NCBI RefSeq assembly: GCF_014898055.3
Contig: NW_023604861.1
Span: forward strand, 83,858,399-83,922,398
DNA from: Talpa occidentalis
Lineage: Eukaryota > Chordata > Mammalia > Eulipotyphla > Talpidae
DNA: 64,000 nt
Direction of reading: 5' to 3'
The position numbers and the translations under genes were made by a program. Of this stretch, positions 56,601 through 58,036 are shown one piece after another (within the stretch, counting starts at the first letter, position 1; the number at the start of each line of letters is the position of its first letter). The notes below the pieces were generated by a model. The model had not been told where the DNA came from. It saw only the letters and a program-made list of their open reading frames with translations, and searched no databases.

Positions 56601-58036
56601 TGTTCTGCTCCCCACTCTGTCTCTGGCAAATCCTCTCACCTCCCAACACTTCTGGTCTACACCCCAGTTCTATGCAAAGATAAATAAATAAAAATATCTT
56701 TGCTATTAGTATTATGAGGAGTTCGCTATCTTTCACCATATAGTAGCACAAATTAGTGAATTGAAAATGGGGAAAGAAATACAGAGAAGTGACAAGTTCT
56801 AAAAAAAGCCATGAAGAGAATCAACCTTAGAAGTTGTACATGCTCTGGCACTTCATTTAGCAAAGTGGAAATTTGAGTCCTAACTTAAAATCCCTATAGC
56901 ACTGGTACATCAATGTCTAAAAAATAAACATGTATTCCAGAAAAATAGAGCAGACTTCTTACCAATAGTTGTATCTTTTCCAAATTTTGGAACTTTATGA
57001 ATGGCAAAACGGGGGTTTCTGCCTTATAAAGAATGTTTTTTCAAATTATTGGAAATGTACAAACACTTCAACACTACAGAATACCACTGTGTATACTTTA
57101 TTTTTAATTAGGCAGTTCAATGTTCTCTTGTTTAGTCCTCACAGTTTAGGAATCTGTATGTAAAAGTGTATAAACTTTGTATATATGTAAAAGTATATAA
57201 ACTTTAAATAACTGATAAACTTTGTGTGTTGATGAAAGAGACTAGAACCTCTGTCTACTTGTCTATACCTTGCAACATTACTTTTAAAAATACAAATAAT
57301 GCATCTAATAATCAACACTAGAGATATAAAAATCTTGTCAGCATAACTGCCATTTATTAAATGCAGGTTATGGGCCAGCGAATGGATGAGGCACCATTCA
57401 TACAATATCTAAAACTGCACTAAGCAGGTGATTATTATTGTCACATTTCATAATGAGAAATAAGGCTTATTTCTCATACAGCTAGTAAGTGTACAAATAA
57501 ATTATCAGTATTTTTCCAGTACTGCTCTTGGTACTGACAATATTACATTAACTAAACGAAATATCCATTTTCATAGGCTTTTCACTATTTGAGAGGAAAA
57601 ATTCATTTGATTTTGCAATTATGGAACCTGATATGAACGAATCTGGTTCTCTTTCTATAGACATTTCACTTAAATACAACAATTGTGAACTCCCAAAACC
57701 ATCCATACTATTGAAAAAACTAAGCAAAATCATTGAGCATGGAGGCAAGATAATAAGGGAGAAAGGAGGAAGTGTGTCGCAAAGAAAAAAATGTATATTA
57801 CTGCATATGTGATTTCAAGTCAATTTTCTTTTTTTTAACTCAATTTTCAAAGTACAGATAACTCTTACCGTACATAAATCTCTTCATAAAATGGAGAAAG
57901 GAAAAAAATGTTCAACCATTCTAATGAGGTTAAAATAACGTTGATTTACAAATCGTATAAGACTCACCAGAACTGAATATATGTGTAGACATCGATAAAC
58001 AGGAGAGAAATCCACCAAATCTTGGGCCCCAGGTAC
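8266..58036 (-). CDS. EXOC6B: EXOC6B, exocyst complex component 6B (Sec15-like), eight internal exons of a partial gene
   Basis: The exocyst tethers post-Golgi secretory vesicles to the plasma membrane. Its Sec15 subunit binds the vesicle Rab GTPase (Rab11/Sec4 class) and links it to the rest of the complex; that role is family knowledge. Seen here: join of the complement of 58036-57968, 20656-20573, 20240-20194, 18400-18280, 11921-11850, 11082-10985, 9336-9231 and 8375-8266. All have AG acceptors and GT donors, phases agree at every junction, and there is no stop in 707 nt. By recollection of the roughly 810-residue human protein, the product covers about residues 283-518, the middle of the chain running into the C-terminal Sec15 domain. 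Diagnostic paralogue strings are [29 protein letters not shown] and [13 protein letters not shown], where EXOC6 differs as I remember it. The start codon, 5' exons, 3' exons and UTRs are not in the window. An intact frame over eight spliced exons argues against a pseudogene. Confidence 0.96.
8476..8513. repeat. Short tandem duplication
   Basis: ATTGTCTGTTTAAGAA occurs twice with a 6-base spacer, in the intron between exons 8375 and 9231. Confidence 0.85.
8625..8950 (+). mobile_element. Ancient L1 3' end
   Basis: The run from GAATGAACTATTGATACATG through CATAATGTATGATTCCATTT, GGTGGCTTCTAAAGGGCAG and the region near 8850 is the standard L1M ORF2-end/3' UTR arrangement. Degraded, no open frame. 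Confidence 0.75.
9231..9336 (-). CDS. EXOC6B: EXOC6B exon 7 of 8 in the window (106 nt)
   Basis: One base completes Arg; then 35 codons run [35 protein letters not shown]. Donor gtaagg. The acceptor is aatag, directly preceded in the gene sense by an almost pure pyrimidine run of nearly 90 nt (see 9342-9428). [21 protein letters not shown] is characteristic of EXOC6B; EXOC6 has [20 protein letters not shown] by memory. Confidence 0.96.
9342..9428. repeat. Polypurine/polypyrimidine tract at the exon 7 acceptor
   Basis: Seventy-seven consecutive purines on the plus strand (9342-9418: A10, then G-rich GGA/GAA units), one C at 9419, then purines to 9428. On the EXOC6B sense strand this is an unusually long pyrimidine tract ending four bases from the AG of the exon at 9336. 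It probably arose by expansion of the normal tract. Such mirror-like R·Y tracts can form triplex DNA in vitro and bind PTB-type proteins (general knowledge). Confidence 0.9.
9490..9553. repeat. AT-rich imperfect tandem repeat
   Basis: TATATTTATATATATAATG repeats twice around GCATGTGTATGTGC. Confidence 0.85.
9554..10984. other. Intron sequence, nothing recognised
   Basis: Intron between the exons at 9336 and 10985. AT-rich and unique-looking; a short CA/TG-rich stretch lies at about 10930-10965. Confidence 0.5.
10985..11082 (-). CDS. EXOC6B: EXOC6B exon 6 of 8 in the window (98 nt)
   Basis: Encodes [18 protein letters not shown], then [14 protein letters not shown] and two bases of an Arg codon. 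Acceptor tatttcag, donor gtgaga. NQLFDML separates EXOC6B from EXOC6, which I remember as NRLFDLL. Ile in WAGIFR is Thr in human EXOC6B by memory (Val in EXOC6), so this position tolerates change. Confidence 0.95.
11304..11351. repeat. (AT)24 microsatellite
   Basis: Forty-eight bases of uninterrupted AT in the 767-bp intron between the exons at 11082 and 11850. Likely length-polymorphic. Confidence 0.95.
11850..11921 (-). CDS. EXOC6B: EXOC6B exon 5 of 8 in the window (72 nt)
   Basis: Encodes 24 codons, [15 protein letters not shown] then IVLFADTLQ. Acceptor ttcttttag, donor gtttgt. Both ends are phase 0, so exon skipping would keep the frame. [16 protein letters not shown] has the alternating hydrophobic pattern of one of the helices that build exocyst rod-like folds. 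Confidence 0.95.
12120..12310 (+). mobile_element. L1 3' UTR fragment
   Basis: GGATTATGGGTGACTTCG..CACATCTGAAGAGTTATG..CATACAGTATTGTAAA parallels the 3' UTR at 4750-4880, indicating the same L1 subfamily. Confidence 0.6.
12311..12918. other. Intron sequence, nothing firmly recognised
   Basis: A-rich; possibly decayed L1, but no alignable motif. Confidence 0.4.
12919..13440 (+). mobile_element. Probable L1 5' UTR fragment
   Basis: Starts with GGGAAGATGGTGGCAGAGTG and CCCTGGGCTCACC, the style of mammalian L1 promoters (aagatggcgg..gagctcacc). It is GC-richer than its surroundings and contains a degenerate unit AGCAGGcCCcAGCAGATC two or three times. No ORF1 follows. Could instead be an LTR. 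Confidence 0.4.
13441..13995. other. Intron sequence, nothing recognised
   Basis: No repeat or exon identified. Confidence 0.5.
13996..14240 (-). mobile_element. Ancient L1 fragment, reverse orientation
   Basis: ACTCACCCATCTGAAGTTTA..ACCACCCTCTATTCCTCC..CTCTAGCAACCACTAATC is the reversed 3' UTR pattern of old L1M elements. Confidence 0.6.
14428..16290 (+). mobile_element. Young L1, ORF2 C-terminal half plus 3' UTR
   Basis: Starts near CTTGGCAGGATACAAAATC in ORF2 and reads through the thumb and cysteine-rich regions to the 3' UTR (G-run at 16172-16180) and a (TAAA)n tail at about 16252-16289. Coding capacity is lost: frameshifts near 14840 and 15700 and a TAG replacing Trp at about 15142. 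No clear target duplication was found. It is the longest of the three younger L1 copies and is antisense to EXOC6B. Confidence 0.93.
16291..16523. other. Intron sequence, nothing recognised
   Basis: Unique-looking, no exon. Confidence 0.45.
16524..16570. repeat. 21-bp direct repeat, period 26
   Basis: A perfect 21-base unit (TTACAGGTTAATAGAAACTC plus A) occurs at 16524-16544 and 16550-16570. Confidence 0.95.
16768..16905 (+). mobile_element. MIR fragment
   Basis: GTCTGGAGATATATTTGAGTT..TTACTGTATGACATTAGGC..GGTTACTTAAC matches the MIR core pattern (tgtgtgaccttgggcaagttacttaac). Confidence 0.75.
16906..17990 (+). mobile_element. Old L1 3' end, split by a SINE
   Basis: GAGAAATGCAGATTAGAATAA, CACTATTGGTCAGAACG and ATGGATGGACCTAGAGGG are ORF2-terminal landmarks; the 3' UTR continues to a split at 17632 and resumes after 17911 (ACTGAAACTTATAAAATG). 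Confidence 0.8.
17619..17911 (+). mobile_element. tRNA-derived SINE (17632-17898)
   Basis: Full length with A and B boxes (GGTTTGATCCC), body and TATAAATAAATACATAAATC tail. Perfect duplication AATGAACAACTGA on both sides. Inserted into the old L1 3' UTR. Confidence 0.94.
17995..18090 (+). mobile_element. MIR 3' fragment
   Basis: AAGGTTGCTGTGAGGATGAAA..GCAATGCCTGACACAAGG is the MIR tail pattern (gttgtgaggattaaat..cctggcacata). Confidence 0.65.
18280..18400 (-). CDS. EXOC6B: EXOC6B exon 4 of 8 in the window (121 nt)
   Basis: After one base that completes Gly, it encodes 40 codons starting [16 protein letters not shown] and ending AALRTHS. Acceptor aatcttag, donor gtatgt. It enters in phase 2 and leaves in phase 0. 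This is the start of the folded part of Sec15 that precedes the C-terminal helical domain; that placement is inference from the family. The next exon continues with SYCSDPN. Confidence 0.95.
18401..19160. other. Intron sequence, nothing recognised
   Basis: Immediately upstream (gene sense) of the exon at 18400. Unique-looking AT-rich DNA. Confidence 0.5.
19163..19818 (+). mobile_element. hAT-type nonautonomous DNA transposon, split by an LTR
   Basis: Left part GGCTAACTATATGTAGC..GACAAATCTGGC and right part TATAAATATTGGTTCACTGG, AACACAGCCATGTTCATTC, AAAAGTTTGCCAACTTTTG follow the widespread mammalian element with CAGGGGTCGGCAAACT-type ends. The two halves join cleanly if 19201-19634 is removed. 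Confidence 0.8.
19201..19629 (+). mobile_element. Solo LTR of an endogenous retrovirus, copy 1
   Basis: 429 bp bounded by TG (19201) and CA (19629), with a perfect 5-bp target duplication CTGGC (19196-19200, 19630-19634). Internal TATA-like CTTATAAGGG at 19351 and polyadenylation signal AATAAA at 19532. No viral genes beside it, so it is a solo LTR left by recombination. Antisense to EXOC6B, inside the intron between the exons at 18400 and 20194. Confidence 0.9.
20025..20118. repeat. AT-rich minisatellite, unit around AACTAGATTTTATTT
   Basis: Three degenerate copies of a unit containing AATAACTAGATTTATTTT. It lies about 75 bp beyond the donor of the 47-nt exon (20194). Confidence 0.8.
20194..20240 (-). 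CDS. EXOC6B: EXOC6B exon 3 of 8 in the window (47 nt)
   Basis: Encodes [15 protein letters not shown] plus two bases of the next Gly codon. Acceptor ttgttgcag, donor gtaggt. It starts in phase 0 and leaves two bases, which the following exon completes with C to give GGC. At 47 nt it is the shortest exon seen. The second Arg of GYRRYF is Lys in human EXOC6B by memory, a conservative change. Confidence 0.94.
20355..20455 (+). mobile_element. MIR 3' fragment
   Basis: AGTAAAGATGAAATGAACC..AACCGTGCATGACACAAAGC follows the MIR tail. It lies in the 332-bp intron between two EXOC6B exons. Confidence 0.6.
20573..20656 (-). CDS. EXOC6B: EXOC6B exon 2 of 8 in the window (84 nt)
   Basis: Encodes 28 codons, [12 protein letters not shown] then a basic run RKQAR and LVLQPPSNM. 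Acceptor ttttacag, donor gtagga. Phase 0 at both ends. Identical to human EXOC6B as I remember it; EXOC6 has [15 protein letters not shown] here. The exon lies between two solo LTRs (19201-19629 and 21190-21638) together with the next exon. Confidence 0.96.
20657..21189. other. Intron start (gene 5' side of exon 20656), no gene recognised
   Basis: Includes an A-rich 88-codon plus-strand reading frame (20862-21128), lysine- and serine-rich, of no recognised family; treated as non-coding. Confidence 0.4.
21190..21638 (+). mobile_element. Solo LTR of the same endogenous retrovirus family, copy 2
   Basis: 449 bp from TG to CA, colinear with 19201-19629 over most of its length (shared CTTATAAGG-like box at 21338, AGCCTCCTGGCC-type region, final GGGCTCCAG and CTGCTCTGTG). 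Flanks ATAAC and ATAGC are a 5-bp duplication with one mismatch. The AATAAA of copy 1 is mutated here (GTTAAAAGCC). Older or more decayed than copy 1. Confidence 0.85.
21738..22135 (+). mobile_element. MaLR-type LTR (MLT/MST-like)
   Basis: GGGTTGAACTGTGTTCTC, TATGTGACCTTTTTTAGAAA, TTGCAGATGTGACTATTTAA, AGAGGGAGGATGGCC, GACACCTTGATTTTAGACTT are landmark blocks of this ancient mammalian LTR group. The exact subfamily was not determined. Confidence 0.7.
22228..22553 (-). mobile_element. hAT-type nonautonomous DNA transposon
   Basis: Same family as 19163 in the opposite orientation: GAGGCTGGCAAACATC, CTACTCAACTCTGCAGC, TAGACAATAAATAC, GAGGCTGGATTTGGCC. A non-family AT-rich stretch sits near 22420-22490. 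Confidence 0.75.
22554..23804. other. Intron sequence, nothing recognised
   Basis: About 1.2 kb without a clear repeat or splice-bounded frame. Confidence 0.45.
23805..24060 (+). mobile_element. tRNA-derived SINE, second subfamily
   Basis: Head GGTGGCGCAAGGGGTTAAGC, AGTTCAATCCCC B box, body GGCCAGGGAGAAACC and CACTCTGTCTCTGGTG, tail CTCTTGTATGCATAAATAAA. The GCATAAATAAA tail and CTCTGTCTCTGG body distinguish this subfamily from the GTATAAATAAATAAA type. Target duplication unclear. Confidence 0.9.
24061..24450. other. Intron sequence with possible L2 remnant
   Basis: GTTAAGACATTTGGACTTC and GTACTCT-like parts recall the L2 body, but too diverged to delimit. Confidence 0.35.
24500..25045 (-). 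mobile_element. Old L1 3' end, reverse orientation
   Basis: TATTTCACTAAGCATAATTC, TATAGTATTCCATTGAGTA, CAGTTCTTGGCTGTTGTAA and TCTCACAGGTGTGAGGTGA are reversed ORF2-terminal landmarks. Contains a short tandem TATATAGTA expansion with ATTCCATTGAGTA duplicated (about 24615-24661). Confidence 0.85.
25046..28640. other. Repeat-poor intron block, candidate conserved non-coding DNA
   Basis: About 3.6 kb almost free of transposons, in contrast to the rest. 26160-26520 and 26880-27110 have mixed composition, scattered CpG, and homeodomain-type TAAT cores (CTAATGATTATGG, GTAATTAGCTT, TTTAATTGATG) plus CCTTTGACCC near 27118. No open splice-bounded frame. A poly(A) run lies at about 27716-27742. Regulatory function is inference only. 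Confidence 0.35.
29366..29923 (+). mobile_element. Tigger1-type DNA transposon, internally deleted, holding a SINE
   Basis: Left end CAGACATACCTCGGAAACAC after TA (29366) and right end TAAAACAAGGTATGCCTG (29920) are inverted repeats of the pogo-like Tigger1 type. The CAATAAAGCAGTCACAC block and the TGCTGGTGGAGGGTCTT block are family hallmarks. The transposase region is almost entirely missing, so it could only have moved in trans. Confidence 0.88.
29551..29787 (-). mobile_element. tRNA-derived SINE inside Tigger1 (29566-29772)
   Basis: Reverse orientation, tail at the left (TTTATTTATACAAG), head at the right (CTACCAGGGAGGCC). Perfect 15-bp duplication CAATATACATATCTT at 29551-29565 and 29773-29787. 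Part of the head between the A and B boxes is deleted. Confidence 0.94.
30073..30372 (-). mobile_element. tRNA-derived SINE inside the long L1 (30086-30359)
   Basis: Reverse orientation, second subfamily (GAGACAGAGTGGGG, TAACCCCTTGCACCAC). Target duplication TGTTGAGTTTTGA at both ends. Confidence 0.94.
32551..33100. other. Intron sequence, origin unclear
   Basis: Unique-looking. A short GGCCTCCCAGGTGG at about 32714 recalls a SINE head but nothing follows it. Confidence 0.4.
33101..33860 (-). mobile_element. Ancient L1 fragments, reverse orientation
   Basis: TTGCTATTCTAGGTATTACA, then GTCTTTTGTGTACAGCTTC, GAGATTCATGCATATTGTG, ATATCCAGGATAGGAATTC belong to reversed old L1 ORF2 and 3' ends, probably from two copies. 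Confidence 0.65.
33870..34070 (+). mobile_element. Ancient L1 fragment
   Basis: CCACTAACCATTAGAAAAAG..GTTAATGAAATTCACAATAG..CCAAATTAGCAAAAGAC matches the ORF2 end in forward orientation. Confidence 0.55.
34190..34415 (+). mobile_element. MIR element
   Basis: Long match: GTTCAGACTGAATAGTATGG, TTTAATCTCTTTAAGTCTC, CATCTGCAAAGTAGGGATA, ATAATGCCCAGTATGTAGT. Well-preserved MIR core and tail. Confidence 0.88.
34416..35904. other. Intron sequence, no repeat firmly identified
   Basis: 34950-35600 is slightly GC-richer and may be an old LTR (CACCTGCCCCGCCCCTCC, CTTATAAAGC at about 35480), but no end motifs or target duplication were seen. Confidence 0.35.
35905..36105 (+). mobile_element. MIR element
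   Basis: AAATCAGGCATGGCTCCTAG, TTAATCTCCCTGAGTCTC, AGGTAAAATGAGAATAAG follow MIR order; diverged. Confidence 0.65.
36106..37087. other. Intron sequence, nothing recognised
   Basis: No exon and no clear repeat. Confidence 0.45.
37088..37385 (-). mobile_element. tRNA-derived SINE (37104-37368)
   Basis: Reverse orientation, second subfamily, strongly diverged in the head. Imperfect 16-bp duplication CAAAAAAGAAATTCTT and CAAGAAAGAAATTCTT; an older insertion than most. Confidence 0.9.
37386..37821. other. Intron sequence, nothing recognised
   Basis: Short gap between two SINEs with a poly(T)/TG run near 37507-37527. Confidence 0.45.
37822..38132 (+). mobile_element. tRNA-derived SINE, second subfamily (37836-38118)
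   Basis: Head GGCCTCCCTGGTGGCGTAAG, AGTTCGATCCCCGGCCAGGG, body CACTCTGTCTCTGGTGAA, tail GTATGCATAAATAAACAAAT then TCTTTT. Duplication AGAAAATTCCCAGC at both ends. Good reference copy of its subfamily. Confidence 0.95.
38133..39527. other. Intron sequence, mostly unrecognised
   Basis: 38150-39370 may contain reversed L1 remnants (TATTCCATCATTTGCAAATG) but too decayed to call. An AAAAC run lies at about 39490-39510. Confidence 0.4.
39528..39665 (+). repeat. Direct duplication, copy A (partner 41262-41402)
   Basis: From ATGAGATAAAATCCTAAAGC to GGCCTGCTATATTATTACTA. About 92% identical by eye to 41262-41402, same orientation, 1.7 kb apart. Not a transposon I recognise. Confidence 0.9.
39666..40829. 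other. Intron sequence, nothing recognised
   Basis: Holds a chance 132-codon plus-strand frame (39916-40314) with no recognisable domain. Confidence 0.45.
40831..41158 (+). mobile_element. Ancient medium-reiterated DNA transposon (hAT-like)
   Basis: AACAGAAATATAATTGAAAC, ATATGCAATTTTAAGTTTT, CCAAAATATTATCATTTC, CAAGTGCTCAAAGCTACACG, CATTAGACAGCACAAGTC match a common mammalian MER element with ...GCTACTGTATTGGACAGC-like 3' end. Family name not certain. Confidence 0.65.
41262..41402 (+). repeat. Direct duplication, copy B
   Basis: Partner of 39528-39665, differing by about ten substitutions and a 3-base insertion. Preceded by an AATAAATATTTATTAAATGG-like stretch not shared with copy A. Confidence 0.9.
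41403..42669. other. Intron sequence, part possibly conserved
   Basis: 41980-42175 is GC-richer with CpGs (CCCCGACAGCCGCTTGG) and a TTACATCAATCACAG motif; it could be a conserved non-coding element. Two poly(T) runs lie at about 42177-42196 and 42235-42248. Confidence 0.35.
42670..42858 (+). mobile_element. hAT-type nonautonomous DNA transposon
   Basis: GTTTTGTAAATAAAGTTGTA, TTCATTTACAAATTTTGTC, TGGCTGCTTTTGAGC, CATTTACTATCAAGGCC: same family as 19163 and 22228. Confidence 0.7.
42885..43390 (+). mobile_element. L1 3' UTR fragments
   Basis: Two successive 3' ends: 42885-43050 and 43070-43360 (ACTCATATGGAATATAAAAA, GGAGGATTATTGGGGCTTTG) with an (AAAAAC)n tail. Confidence 0.65.
43391..45013. 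other. Intron sequence, nothing firmly recognised
   Basis: Includes a degenerate ACCTGATAAAT repeat (about 43675-43738), and an (AT)n run at about 44586-44626. Confidence 0.45.
45014..45811 (+). mobile_element. Young 5'-truncated L1 (45024-45801)
   Basis: Starts inside ORF2 (AACTTCTCCAAAGAGGAAAT), includes the cysteine-rich C-terminus and 3' UTR with a G-run (about 45709-45718), ends AATAAAATTTAAAAA. Target duplication TGAAAGTTCA at 45014 and 45802. Frames are broken near 45420. Antisense to EXOC6B. Confidence 0.95.
45812..46300. other. Intron sequence with a short duplication
   Basis: AATATAATATACTGTGTA occurs twice at about 46022-46063; otherwise nothing recognised. Confidence 0.5.
46301..46605 (+). 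mobile_element. tRNA-derived SINE (46315-46591)
   Basis: First of a tandem pair. Duplication AAAGGTGAAATTAA and AAAGGTGACATTAA (one mismatch). Tail GTATAAATAAATAAATCTTC then poly(A). Variant with an insert CTCCCTGGTCGCAGGAGGAG after the B box. Confidence 0.94.
46604..46907 (+). mobile_element. tRNA-derived SINE (46619-46892)
   Basis: Second of the pair, same CTCCCCGGCCACTGGAGGAG insert type as its neighbour. Perfect duplication AAATGGGGATGGATT at 46604 and 46893, which begins within the neighbour's right target copy. Confidence 0.95.
46908..47122. other. Intron sequence, nothing recognised
   Basis: Short spacer between SINEs. Confidence 0.5.
47123..47421 (-). mobile_element. tRNA-derived SINE (47138-47406)
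   Basis: Reverse orientation; head GCGCCACCAGGGGAGGCC at right, tail TTTATTTATTTATACAAGC at left. Perfect duplication TATGCCAGTGTTTTT. Confidence 0.95.
47422..48608. other. Intron sequence, nothing recognised
   Basis: About 1.2 kb, no exon or clear repeat; poly(A) at about 47985-47998. Confidence 0.45.
48609..48921 (-). mobile_element. tRNA-derived SINE (48625-48905)
   Basis: Reverse orientation with a long T-rich tail. Duplication TCTATTCACAGTTTTA at both ends. Confidence 0.95.
49245..49570 (+). mobile_element. Old L1 3' end
   Basis: TGTAACAACAAAGGAGGGAC, CATTATGCTAAGTTAAATGA, TAACATAGTGACTATAGTAA, GATCTTAAAAGTTCTCATCA are classic L1MA/MB 3' terminal landmarks. Confidence 0.9.
49571..54535. 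other. Intron sequence, largely unique
   Basis: About 5 kb without young insertions. 49600-50130 and 52410-52460 may hold L2/MIR remnants too diverged to delimit. No splice-bounded EXOC6B-like frame. Confidence 0.4.
54536..54990 (+). mobile_element. Possible old LTR
   Basis: Composition and order look LTR-like: TCTTCCCGCCCCTCCTCC, a duplicated CTGCCAAAGTT, GCCATAAAAGGGGGG as a TATA-like box, and AATAAATATTGCC near the end. No TG/CA ends or target duplication found. Confidence 0.3.
55170..56280 (+). mobile_element. L2 element, diverged
   Basis: GGTACTTGCCCTAATAGAGC, CTTATAGTCTATTGAG is the L2 hallmark (cctgccctcaaggagcttacagtct). Downstream GATTTTGAAATAAATAAAG, GAGATACAGGTTTGGAAG, GCAGAACCCTGAGAACC continue the L2 3' order. 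Confidence 0.6.
56436..56702 (+). mobile_element. tRNA-derived SINE, old second-subfamily copy (56449-56689)
   Basis: CTCCCTGCTGGCCTAAGGAT head, GAGTTCGATCCCGGGCCCGG, GGAGCTAACCCACATATGGA, CACTCTGTCTCTGGC, tail AAGATAAATAAATAAA. Duplication AAAAATATCTTTG at both ends. The closest exon-side SINE to exon 57968. Confidence 0.93.
57345..57495 (-). mobile_element. MIR element
   Basis: TGCCATTTATTAAATGCAGG, TTATGGGCCAGCG, ATTATTATTGTCACATTTCA, CATACAGCTAGTAAGTG is the MIR pattern (ctatgtgccaggc..cacacagctagtaagtgg) in its reverse sense. Confidence 0.8.
57968..58036 (-). CDS. EXOC6B: EXOC6B exon 1 of 8 in the window (69 nt)
   Basis: Encodes 23 codons beginning [12 protein letters not shown] and ending HIYSVL. 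It is preceded in the gene sense by ...ttcgcag and followed by gtgagt, a strong donor. It starts and ends in phase 0, so skipping it would keep the frame. In the human protein this segment follows an acidic linker, and the exon carrying that linker was not found between here and 64000. The next exon is about 37.3 kb away at 20656. Confidence 0.95.
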
